The notes under the pieces: model-generated
What the model saw: only the letters and a program-made list of their open reading frames with translations
What the model was told of the DNA's origin: nothing
The model's database searches: none
Shown here: positions 1-7,008 of the stretch, in pieces
How the letters are laid out: every line of letters starts with the position of its first letter
Position numbering within the stretch: position 1 is the stretch's first letter
Assembly (NCBI GenBank): GCA_036271795.1
Contig: DATAZY010000047.1
Span: forward strand, 1-64,000
DNA: 64,000 bases
From: Galbitalea sp036271795
Lineage (GTDB): Bacteria > Actinomycetota > Actinomycetes > Actinomycetales > Microbacteriaceae
Direction: 5' to 3'
Program-made: the position numbers and the translations under genes

Positions 1-668
1 CGGATGCCGAGCACCGCAAACAGCGCGCTGAGCACGGGGGCGAGGATCGCGACGTAGACCAGAGGCTCCGTCGCGACGCTCGGGCTCGTCGCCTGGGCGA
101 CCCAGCAGGCTGCGATTACGCCCAGGCCGAGCACGACGGTCGCCAGCCTCACGATGCTCGGAGTTGTCAGCAAGACCTGCCTGGGCTGCATCCGGCTGCG
201 GGTGCGTCGGTCGATTCTCGCCAGGCGCGACTTGAAGGAGTCGAACTGTTTCGGCGTGATGCGTTCGCCCTCGTAGTCGCGAAGTTCGCGGCGTAGTGCC
301 GAGTACGAGATTGGGTCGGTGGCCGCGACCGCCGCCAACGCGAGAGTCGCGATGCCGATCACCACGACCGCGAGGCCGAGAAGGAACAGGGCGGCGAGCG
401 CGAGACCGTCGAGACTGTAGCCGTGCCCGGGAACGAAGTAGCGACCGGCCTGATCTATTCCAATGCCGATGACAAGCGCGACAAGCAGTGCGACGGGCAG
501 CACCCAGAACAGTTCGTTCGTGCGCTCACGCGCGATACGTCCAGGGACGTCACGGTCACGTGCAGTCCGGGAGTCGAGGAACGCCGTGGCAACATCCCCC
601 AGCTGAAACAGAGCCACTAGCAGCCACGCGGCCGTCACAATGGAGGCGACGATCCAGGCGGCGCTCAC
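1..668 (-). CDS. Multi-pass membrane protein, C-terminus cut by window edge
   Basis: I translated this strand by hand; the frame is open from a GTG at 668 to the left edge (222 residues, no stop). The protein has about five hydrophobic segments: near residues 4-22, 60-78, 95-125, 175-195 and 205-222. A basic, charged loop of about 45 residues (ending 'RRTRSRMQPRQ') lies before the fourth. No catalytic motif is recognisable, so the function is unknown. GTG is the only usual start after an in-frame TGA upstream, and it has no good ribosome-binding site. The start lies 40 nt after the stop of the upstream gene on the same strand, which suggests co-transcription. Confidence 0.65.
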   Translation of the reverse strand, partial: MSAAWIVASIVTAAWLLVALFQLGDVATAFLDSRTARDRDVPGRIARERTNELFWVLPVALLVALVIGIGIDQAGRYFVPGHGYSLDGLALAALFLLGLAVVVIGIATLALAAVAATDPISYSALRRELRDYEGERITPKQFDSFKSRLARIDRRTRSRMQPRQVLLTTPSIVRLATVVLGLGVIAACWVAQATSPSVATEPLVYVAILAPVLSALFAVLGI

Positions 669-708
669 GGTGACCGCTGTCTGCTGCCGGGCTCGTCTAC
701 TGCCGGCA

Positions 709-1107
709 CTACTGCTGCTCGGTGGTCGCGGTTGCGACGGTCAGCGCAGCGAACTGGACGAGCTTCTCACGCAGCTGCGGGTTGAACGCGCGCCCGAACT
801 GGGTCTCGACGTCCGCCGGAATCCCTTCGGCGTCGCGGGCAAACAGTCGGCCCCAGCGGATGAGCAACCCCTCGGCCTCGGTCACCTCGGGAGCGTCGAC
901 GTCGGTACCCGACTCGCTCAGGAGCTCGCGGAAGTAGGCCGCACCCTCGAAACCGTCCGCCTCGTCGAACACGGCGAAAGCCAGCAGCGACAGTGCCCGC
1001 TCGCCCACGAACGGCGCAATCTCTTCCCGCAAAATCTGCCACTCGGGAAACGGGCTTACCGCGTCGGGACCTGCGTCGTTGGCATCCGGAGAGCTTGTGT
1101 CTGTCAC
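709..1107 (-). CDS. Small conserved hypothetical protein, weak CMD/AhpD-like C-terminus
   Basis: 132 residues, acidic, with no signal peptide or membrane segment. The C-terminal part ('FNPQLREKLVQFAALTVAT') vaguely recalls the last helix of carboxymuconolactone decarboxylase/AhpD-like proteins, but the CxxC peroxidase motif of AhpD is absent, so no enzyme activity is claimed. The GTG start is preceded by TAAACT and a 7-nt spacer, the leaderless promoter layout seen repeatedly in this window. The membrane protein gene follows 40 nt downstream on the same strand. Confidence 0.6.
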   Translation of the reverse strand: MTDTSSPDANDAGPDAVSPFPEWQILREEIAPFVGERALSLLAFAVFDEADGFEGAAYFRELLSESGTDVDAPEVTEAEGLLIRWGRLFARDAEGIPADVETQFGRAFNPQLREKLVQFAALTVATATTEQQ

Positions 1108-1114
1108 GCTCGCC

Positions 1115-1120
1115 AGTTTA
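1115..1120 (-). promoter_or_regulatory. Leaderless -10 box of the 132-aa protein
   Basis: TAAACT, then 7 nt, then the GTG at 1107. No Shine-Dalgarno site is present. Confidence 0.5.
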
Positions 1121-1139
1121 GTGCCGGCTGCTTTTACGG

Positions 1140-1919
1140 CTAGGCGGCGAGAGTCACATCCCGAGGCATCAGAACTACCGGACCCGCGGTTTTACGCTGC
1201 TCGATGTCTGCCTCGATTCGGGGGGCCTCGGTCAGCGGGTGGATGCTCACATCGAGACCCGCGAAGGCGCCGTCACGGATGAGCTGGAATACGTCCGCCG
1301 CGGCAAGCTGGGCGAGGCCGTGGCCCGCCCGCCACCTGCGAGCGGTGACGAAGTCTTCGCGCGTAACAACGACGTCCGAGGTTCTCGGCTCATCGGCCTC
1401 GGTCAGGACGATCGCCCCGAGGTGGCGAACCCATGCGGCCACAAAGCGGTCCGCACCGGATTCGTCGGCCGTGATCCGCACACGGTTTCCGCGGCCGACG
1501 GCGTGCAGTTGCTTGACGATGGTGCGGGCGATGAGGCCGGCGGGCAGGAGACCAGCGGCGTCGTCGAACGAGACATCCTTCGGGATGCCGATCAGGTCGC
1601 GCTCACTGGCGATCTGCGGGAACGCCGCCCGCGAACCAGGCACGCGAAGTGCGACGCGGTCGCCGGCAGCGAATCCGACTGCCTCCTTGCCGACGGCATC
1701 CACCGTTCCGACGGCCTGGACACCGAGCGGGCTGAGCCCGACGGCTCCGAGGGTAAGACGAACCTGGCCGATGCCGGGACGCGGCATGAGCTGGCGCTGG
1801 CGTCGAATCGAAAGCTGACGCGGCGGCTTGACCGCGTGCTGGGACTGGGTTGCTGAAGTGCGGGTCACTGAGGACTGGGTTTTAGTTGTCACGGGCTTGC
1901 CGTTCGTTTCTGTATGCAT
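1140..1919 (-). CDS. Degenerate zinc-independent MDR / quinone-oxidoreductase-like protein
   Basis: 259 residues from the ATG at 1919; the frame stays open to 2006, but the extra N-terminus looks non-coding. 'GTVDAVGKEAVGFAAGDRVA' is the GroES-like core signature of medium-chain dehydrogenase/reductase proteins, and the 'SFDDAAGLLPAGLIA' stretch matches the segment before the cofactor fold of NADPH:quinone reductases. The usual GxGxxG/AxxGVG dinucleotide motif is not evident, zinc ligands are absent, and the chain is about 60-70 residues shorter than active family members. It may be a divergent or inactive relative. The ribosome-binding site is weak (GGAA). It is transcribed alone, convergent with nothing nearby. 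Confidence 0.6.
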   Translation of the reverse strand: MHTETNGKPVTTKTQSSVTRTSATQSQHAVKPPRQLSIRRQRQLMPRPGIGQVRLTLGAVGLSPLGVQAVGTVDAVGKEAVGFAAGDRVALRVPGSRAAFPQIASERDLIGIPKDVSFDDAAGLLPAGLIARTIVKQLHAVGRGNRVRITADESGADRFVAAWVRHLGAIVLTEADEPRTSDVVVTREDFVTARRWRAGHGLAQLAAADVFQLIRDGAFAGLDVSIHPLTEAPRIEADIEQRKTAGPVVLMPRDVTLAA

Positions 1920-2028
1920 CGTTTCCGTGTGAATTTGGTGCTGCAACAGAGCAAACGTCCCGGTTAGCGGGCGTATTCCCGCAATCGAGCCTCTCGGCCG
2001 CCTCACAGCAATCCCAAAGTTCCGCGAG

Positions 2029-2077
2029 AGGTCGCAATCGACCGTTCGTCTTACGAATAAGGGGTCGATTGCGACCT
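2029..2077. terminator. Two-tier hairpin downstream of the FAD-linked oxidase
   Basis: Perfect 15-bp inverted repeat (2029-2043 with 2063-2077, arm AGGTCGCAATCGACC), with a second small hairpin TTCGT/ACGAA (2045-2057) in its loop. It sits just after the oxidase stop at 2090. No clear T-run follows on the gene strand, so it could also be an mRNA stabiliser or an operator. Each arm is itself a GGTCG/CGACC palindrome. Confidence 0.5.
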
Positions 2078-2089
2078 TTCGGGGGTCGT

Positions 2090-3487
2090 TTAGAAAATTT
2101 TCGCCGGATTCAAGATGCCCAGCGGATCGAAGACGCGCTTGAGTTCGCGCTGCAAGTCAACCTGGTCGTCGCCGAGTTCGTCGCGCAGCCACCGGCGCTT
2201 CAGAGTTCCGACGCCGTGCTCGCCCGTCAAGGTTCCGCCGAGGCGCAGGCAGGCCTGGAACAGTTCGTCCGCCGCATCCCAGACCGCACTCGGAACGTCG
2301 GGTCCCTCAAAAATGAAGTTCGGGTGCAGATTCCCATCGCCGGCGTGCGCGACCGTGGGGATGACCATCCCGTACTTCTTCTCAATGTCCGAAATCGCGG
2401 CGAACATGGCCGGGAGCTGGCTGCGCGGTACGGCGACATCCTCGATGAGAACAGTGCCGCGGGCCGCCATCGCCGGGTGGAAGGCTCGACGGATTGCGAA
2501 CAGTCGTTCGCCTTCCGCCTCGTCGGTGGCCAGCTCGGCTTCGCCACCCAGCGAGCGGATGATGGTCGCTGCGGCATCGGCCTCCGCCGCCGCACCGGAC
2601 CCGTCCAGTTGGCCGGGTCCATCGAACTGGCTGGGTCCATCGAACTGGCTGGGTCCATCGAACTGCACGACAAGGTAGGACCCGCGGCCGCCGAGATCGA
2701 GCCCGAGGTAGTCACCGATCCCGCTGAGCGCCGACTGGCCCATGAGCTCCATCGCGGCGGGCCGCAATCGGGAGGCGGTGATGGCCGAGGATGCCCGCGC
2801 CGCCTGCTCGACCGTGTCGAAGTAGGCGCCGATCGTCGCCCTGGGGCCGACCGGCAGCGCGCGCAGTCTGAGCGTCGCCTCCACAATCACACCCAGCGTG
2901 CCTTCGGAACCGATGAGGAGAGCGGTCAGATCGTAGCCCGTCACGCCTTTGACCGTGCGATGGCCGAGGGTCATGAGTCGTCCGTCGGCGAGCACAATGG
3001 TCATCCCGAGCACGGCCTCGCGCGTGACACCGTACTTCGCACACAGGATTCCGCCCGCATTCGTAGCGATGTTTCCGCCAACGGTTGAGATCGCCTTGCT
3101 CGCCGGGTCCGGCGCGAACCACAGTCCGTGTGGTGCGAGTGCGGCATTGAGGTCGTCGTTCAGGATGCCCGGCCGCACGACCGCGAGTTCGTCATCCACG
3201 CTGATCTCGAGAATCTGGTTCATCGCGAGGAGGGACAGCACGATCTCGCCAGAACCGCCGATCGCTCCCCCGGCAAGTCCGGTACCCGCTCCGCGCGGCA
3301 CGACAGGGATGCCATGCTGCGAGGCGAAACGGAGCGTCTCCTGGACATCCTCGACCGTACGCGCCGTCACGACCGCGAGCGGCGCGGTCTCCGACACCCG
3401 ACCGGATCGGTCCGCGCGAGCGGCGTCGAGGTCGGCTTCGGCCGTGGAGACCGCGTCGCCGAGGGTCGCGCGGAGTGCCTCGATCAT
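2090..3487 (-). CDS. FAD-linked oxidase, GlcD / D-lactate dehydrogenase type
   Basis: About 465 residues, a normal length for soluble FAD-binding 2-hydroxyacid oxidases (VAO/PCMH fold). The N-terminal FAD-binding half shows 'RGAGTGLAGGA' and 'STVGGNIATNAGG'. The C-terminal half carries 'HAGDGNLHPNF', 'TGEHGVGTLKR' and the terminal 'GILNPAKIF', typical of glycolate oxidase subunit GlcD and D-lactate dehydrogenases. The substrate cannot be fixed; glycolate or D-lactate is likely. An unusual insertion of three to four hexapeptide repeats (QFDGPS type) lies near the middle, from an 18-bp tandem repeat. I chose the ATG at 3487, preceded by GGTGGC; an in-frame ATG at 3502 is the alternative. No GlcE/GlcF partners are adjacent. 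Confidence 0.85.
   Translation of the reverse strand: MIEALRATLGDAVSTAEADLDAARADRSGRVSETAPLAVVTARTVEDVQETLRFASQHGIPVVPRGAGTGLAGGAIGGSGEIVLSLLAMNQILEISVDDELAVVRPGILNDDLNAALAPHGLWFAPDPASKAISTVGGNIATNAGGILCAKYGVTREAVLGMTIVLADGRLMTLGHRTVKGVTGYDLTALLIGSEGTLGVIVEATLRLRALPVGPRATIGAYFDTVEQAARASSAITASRLRPAAMELMGQSALSGIGDYLGLDLGGRGSYLVVQFDGPSQFDGPSQFDGPGQLDGSGAAAEADAAATIIRSLGGEAELATDEAEGERLFAIRRAFHPAMAARGTVLIEDVAVPRSQLPAMFAAISDIEKKYGMVIPTVAHAGDGNLHPNFIFEGPDVPSAVWDAADELFQACLRLGGTLTGEHGVGTLKRRWLRDELGDDQVDLQRELKRVFDPLGILNPAKIF
2597..2665. repeat. 18-bp in-frame tandem repeat inside the FAD oxidase
   Basis: Two exact copies of an 18-bp unit (2615-2632, 2633-2650), a partial third (2651-2665) and a diverged copy at 2597-2614. 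The oxidase strand encodes repeated Q-F-D-G-P-S. The near-perfect copies point to recent slippage or unequal exchange. Confidence 0.85.
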
Positions 3488-3615
3488 GCTGCCACCATAC
3501 ATTTGCTGTTCGCACGGCGGTCCCCGTCCGCCGTGCCAATTGGTTCGCGCTGTGGCTCCGCAGCCGTGTCCGATTTCCGCTAGAGGATGTCAGTGGCGAA
3601 TGCGAGGCTTGACCC

Positions 3616-5118
3616 ATGACGACGTCGGAGGCCCTGTCCGAACAGAGGGCCGACCCAATATTCGCTGTGCGATACAAAGCGCTGTCATCGCGCGATTCGC
3701 GTTTCGACGGGCAGTTCATCGCCGGCGTGCACTCTACCGGAATCTACTGTCGCCCAAGCTGTCCCGCGATGACACCACACGCCCGCAATGTGAGCTTCTA
3801 CCGTACAGCGGCCGCGGCCCACGAGGCCGGCCTGCGCGCCTGCAAACGGTGCCAGCCGGATGCTGTCCCCGGCTCTCCCGACTGGAACCTGCGCGACGAT
3901 CTGGCCTCCCGCGCGATGCGACTCATCACGGATGGCGTGGTCGAACGCGAGGGTGTCCCTGGCCTCGCCCACCATCTCGGGTACACGCCGCGGCACCTCA
4001 CTCGCGTCCTGGTCTCGGAGCTCGGAGCCGGACCACTCGCCCTCGCCCGGGCACATCGCGCCCAGACGGCGCGCACACTCCTCGCGGCAACCGACCTCTC
4101 GATCGCCGACGTCGCATTTGCGGCCGGTTTCTCCAGCATCCGGCAATTCAATGACACGGTGCAGGCGGTATACGAAATGACACCGAGCGAGATTCGCAAC
4201 AAGTGGGCGAAGACGTCCGACGCACCCGGTGGCTCGGCGCAGGGTGAGGTGACACTTAGGCTTCCCGCTCGCGCGCCGTTCGACGGTGCCGGGCTCATGC
4301 GATTCTTTGCCGGCCACGCCGTCCCTGGGCTGGAGAACGCGAGCGACACCCTGTTCGAGCGGTCCGTCCGACTGCCACGCGGAACCGGGCACGTGTCGAT
4401 CGAGCTGGATGCGACCGGAACGGGCATCCGCTGCACCGCACACCTCGAAAGCGTCGCGGATGTCGGGGCGCTGGTTGCCCGCATGCGCAGGCTGTTCGAC
4501 CTGGACGCAGACTCGGTCGCGATCGATGACGCGCTGAGCGGCGATCCGACGCTCGCTCCGCTTGTAGCGGCGACCCCCGGCATCCGGATGCCAGGTTCCC
4601 TCGATGCCGAGGAGACGCTGTTCCGCACGCTGATCGGGCAGCAGATCTCGGTCGCGGCGGCACGAACAGTGCTCGGACGGCTCGTCACCGACCTCGGCGA
4701 GCTCGGCCCTGGCGACAACCGCCTGTTCCCCACCGCGTCGGCGATCGCGGAGCGCGGACGCGAGGTGCTGCGCGGCCCGGCAGCCAGGATCAACACCATC
4801 ATCGGCGTCGCCGAGGCGCTCGCGGGCGGCGACCTGGAGCTGGATGTCGCGACACCTGTCGATGAGTTCGAGGCGAACCTCACGCGGCTGCCCGGCGTCG
4901 GGCCCTGGACCGCCGGCTATCTGGCCATGCGGGTGCTCGGCAATCCCGACGTGCTGCTCACCAGCGACCTCGTCATCCTGCAGAGTGCCGCGGCTCTCGG
5001 GCTACCCGGAACTGCCAGGGAGCTCGCACTGCACGGCCAGCGCTGGGCGCCGTGGCGCAGTTACGCGGCGCTCCACCTGTGGCGCGCGCGGCCGGGTTCT
5101 GTAACGGTCGCTGGCTAA
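3616..5118 (+). CDS. Ada-type regulator fused to AlkA-type 3-methyladenine DNA glycosylase
   Basis: 500 residues in three modules. Residues 15-85 form the Ada N-terminal zinc domain with Cys45, Cys49, Cys76 and Cys79 ('GIYCRPSC', 'CKRC'), where the first cysteine is the likely acceptor of methyl groups from methylphosphotriesters. Residues about 92-197 are an AraC-type helix-turn-helix pair. Residues about 210-500 are an AlkA-like glycosylase with the helix-hairpin-helix 'LPGVGPWTAGYLA' and the catalytic Asp in 'LLTSDLV'. The O6-methylguanine methyltransferase domain of classical Ada is absent. The protein probably senses alkylation, activates its own gene and excises alkylated bases. A GCGAGG ribosome-binding site lies upstream. 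This three-part fusion is common in actinobacteria. Confidence 0.93.
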   Translation: MTTSEALSEQRADPIFAVRYKALSSRDSRFDGQFIAGVHSTGIYCRPSCPAMTPHARNVSFYRTAAAAHEAGLRACKRCQPDAVPGSPDWNLRDDLASRAMRLITDGVVEREGVPGLAHHLGYTPRHLTRVLVSELGAGPLALARAHRAQTARTLLAATDLSIADVAFAAGFSSIRQFNDTVQAVYEMTPSEIRNKWAKTSDAPGGSAQGEVTLRLPARAPFDGAGLMRFFAGHAVPGLENASDTLFERSVRLPRGTGHVSIELDATGTGIRCTAHLESVADVGALVARMRRLFDLDADSVAIDDALSGDPTLAPLVAATPGIRMPGSLDAEETLFRTLIGQQISVAAARTVLGRLVTDLGELGPGDNRLFPTASAIAERGREVLRGPAARINTIIGVAEALAGGDLELDVATPVDEFEANLTRLPGVGPWTAGYLAMRVLGNPDVLLTSDLVILQSAAALGLPGTARELALHGQRWAPWRSYAALHLWRARPGSVTVAG

Positions 5119-5121
5119 CAT
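5116..5121 (+). promoter_or_regulatory. Leaderless -10 box of the YihY gene
   Basis: TAACAT, 6-nt spacer, then the ATG at 5128. The hexamer overlaps the stop codon of the Ada-AlkA gene. Confidence 0.45.
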
Positions 5122-5127
5122 CGAGAG

Positions 5128-6171
5128 ATGAAACAGCACCTCAGTCGCGAGGCGCTGCAGCTTGCCGTCACACGCGCCTATCACGGCTTTCTGCGGCACC
5201 GCGGGATCGACAGCGCGGCCGCGCTCGCGTTCTTCGCGGCACTTACACTTTTCCCCGCCTCGCTCGCCCTCGTGTCGGCGTTCGCGCTCATCGACAACAG
5301 GGCACACGCTCCCGCGGACATCTTGCGAGTCCTCTCGGGGGTCGCACCCCACGACACCATCGTCGCGATCCGTGGGCCGCTGACGCAGCTCCTGAGTATT
5401 CCCAGCGCCGGATACGCGCTTGCCGTCGGGCTCGTCCTCACCATGTGGACGCTGTCCGGCTATCTCACCGCGTTCGGTCGCGCGATCAACACCGCGTACG
5501 AGGTAGAGGAGGGACGACGCTGGCTGCCGCTCAGGACCACCATGCTCGTCGTCGCGATCGGGCTCGCGGTCGCCGGTGCGCTGATCGTGGCGCTCGTGTC
5601 CGGTACGCCAACCGTTGCGGGTGCGATCGCCAAGGGCCTCGGATACCCGTCCTGGATCGCGGTGCTGTGGGACGTCGCCAAATGGCCAGTCCTGGCTGCG
5701 GTCGCCGTTGGAGTTGTCGGCGTCCTGTTCTACTACCCGCCGAATGTTCGACACCTACGCATCCGATGGGTTACCGGTGGCGCTCTCCTCACTATCGCCG
5801 TGTGGACGCTCGCCACCGTCGGATTCGCGATCTATGTTCTGAACTTCAGTCACTACAACCGCGTCTACGGCTGGCTCGGCGGCGCGATCGTGCTACTGCT
5901 CTGGCTTTATCTCAGCAGCCTCGTCGTGGTCTTCGGCGCCGAGATGGATGCCGAGATCGTGCGAGTTCGGCAGCTCGTCGCCGGAATCAAGTCGGAGGAC
6001 CAGATCCAGCTGCCGCTCCGGGGCGCGGGGCGCATCGAGACCCTTCAGAGATGGCAGGAGACCGACCAGAAAAACGGCCGGTTGCTCCGAGAGCGCGAAG
6101 CTCGTCGACGGAGCGCCAGGACGAAAAAGAACGGTGAAACAAGTTCGCCGCACAACACAAGGCCTAGATAG
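5128..6171 (+). CDS. YihY/BrkB family inner-membrane protein
   Basis: 347 residues with about six transmembrane helices. It opens with the family pattern of an amphipathic helix followed by 'DSAAALAFFAALTLFP' and contains the hallmark C-terminal stretch 'YNRVYGWLGGAIVLLLWLYL' ending in 'FGAEMDAE'. A basic, charged cytoplasmic tail of about 80 residues follows. Members have been called RNase BN in error; the cellular role (a transport-like or cell-envelope role) is not established. It starts 9 nt after the Ada-AlkA stop and has its own leaderless-type -10 box, so it may be both co-transcribed and separately initiated. Confidence 0.88.
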   Translation: MKQHLSREALQLAVTRAYHGFLRHRGIDSAAALAFFAALTLFPASLALVSAFALIDNRAHAPADILRVLSGVAPHDTIVAIRGPLTQLLSIPSAGYALAVGLVLTMWTLSGYLTAFGRAINTAYEVEEGRRWLPLRTTMLVVAIGLAVAGALIVALVSGTPTVAGAIAKGLGYPSWIAVLWDVAKWPVLAAVAVGVVGVLFYYPPNVRHLRIRWVTGGALLTIAVWTLATVGFAIYVLNFSHYNRVYGWLGGAIVLLLWLYLSSLVVVFGAEMDAEIVRVRQLVAGIKSEDQIQLPLRGAGRIETLQRWQETDQKNGRLLREREARRRSARTKKNGETSSPHNTRPR

Positions 6172-6188
6172 ACGAATTTGTAGCGAGG

Positions 6189-6194
6189 TGTACT
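6189..6194 (+). promoter_or_regulatory. Possible leaderless -10 box (TGTACT) of the Rho-N-like gene
   Basis: TGTACT and a 6-nt spacer before the ATG at 6201. The same hexamer and spacing occur before the DksA-like gene at 16281. Confidence 0.35.
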
Positions 6195-6200
6195 GGACCC

Positions 6201-6467
6201 ATGCCAAACAATCGGATGAACTCGCTGAAGGATCCCAAACTCTACGAAGACCTTCGCGGCGAGGGCAACTCGAAACAGAAGTCCGCACGCATCTCAAATG
6301 CCGTAGCCGCTCGCGGCCAAAAGGCCGTCAGTCACAAGGGAGGCGAATCCGGTTCGTACGACGACTGGACCCTGCCGCAGCTTCGAAAGCGCGCAAAGGA
6401 GCTCGGGATGACAGGCTACTCTGCGCTCCCGAAAGCGAAACTGATCGCGAAGATCCGAAAGTCGTAG
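6201..6467 (+). CDS. Small basic protein with Rho-N/SAP-like C-terminus
   Basis: 88 residues, highly basic. The first half is polar and lysine-rich. The C-terminal 35 residues ('WTLPQLRKRAKELGMTGYS' followed by '...LPKAKLIAKIRKS') match the helix-extended-helix nucleic-acid-binding motif of the Rho termination factor N-terminal domain and SAP-type proteins. Such stand-alone proteins occur widely in actinobacteria and probably bind DNA or RNA; the exact role is unknown. A possible GCGAGGTG ribosome-binding site and a TGTACT box both precede the start. Confidence 0.75.
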   Translation: MPNNRMNSLKDPKLYEDLRGEGNSKQKSARISNAVAARGQKAVSHKGGESGSYDDWTLPQLRKRAKELGMTGYSALPKAKLIAKIRKS

Positions 6468-6565
6468 CGCCACAGACTCCGCACAGAAAATACCGGGCAC
6501 CGAATAATGCGTCTGTGCGGCCGCCCTACTGTGCGCAAGCCCTGCCAATAGTCAGCCGCGGATCA

Positions 6566-6571
6566 TAGGGT
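6566..6571 (+). promoter_or_regulatory. Leaderless -10 box of the YtxH-like gene
   Basis: TAGGGT, 7-nt spacer, ATG at 6579. Confidence 0.5.
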
Positions 6572-6578
6572 CGTAGAC

Positions 6579-6956
6579 ATGAAGAAGAGTCTGTTGATCA
6601 TCGCCGTCGGTCTCGGCGTCGGCTACATCCTCGGCGCACGCGCAGGACGCGAGCGCTACGACCTCATCGCCCGAAGGGCGACCGGCATCTGGGAGGACCC
6701 ACGAGTTGCCCGCGCACGTCGCGAAGCGGCCCGTTACGCCCGTGAGCAGGGTCCGGTCATCCTGGATAAGGCGCAGAGCGTCGCCAAAGCGGCGCCCGGC
6801 GTTGTCGCGGATCGCGCCAAGGCAACCGCGGCGGTCGCGAAGGACGTCGCCGACCGCGCCAGCTCTGCAGCAACATCCCGTGCAGCGAGCGCGGCATCAC
6901 GTGTCGGTGAGGCACGCGACGCCGTGCTCGAGGACGATGAGGAGCAACACCTGTAG
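6579..6956 (+). CDS. YtxH-like membrane-anchored small protein
   Basis: 125 residues. One N-terminal membrane segment (residues 4-20, 'LLIIAVGLGVGYILGARAG') is followed by a long Ala/Arg/Lys-rich helical tail with an acidic end. 'GYILGARAGRERYD' is typical of actinobacterial YtxH-like proteins. YtxH relatives are associated with general stress in Bacillus, but the function here is not known. The gene stands alone with its own leaderless promoter. Confidence 0.75.
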   Translation: MKKSLLIIAVGLGVGYILGARAGRERYDLIARRATGIWEDPRVARARREAARYAREQGPVILDKAQSVAKAAPGVVADRAKATAAVAKDVADRASSAATSRAASAASRVGEARDAVLEDDEEQHL

Positions 6957-6969
6957 TGCCGCTGGCCCC

Positions 6970-7008
6970 GGTCGCTAGTCCTGGTCGCTAGTCCTGGTCG
7001 CTAGTCCT
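6970..7008. repeat. Three 13-bp direct repeats across the aspA stop codon
   Basis: Three exact tandem copies of GGTCGCTAGTCCT (6970-6982, 6983-6995, 6996-7008). On the aspA strand each copy contains GACTAG, so the terminal codons and the TAG stop are repeated downstream of the used stop. Confidence 0.9.

Noticed and set aside
1886..3088. Long plus-strand frame of 400 codons
   Set aside because: It is antisense to the well-supported FAD oxidase; its composition (Arg/Gly/Ala-rich, no domain) is the usual high-GC shadow.
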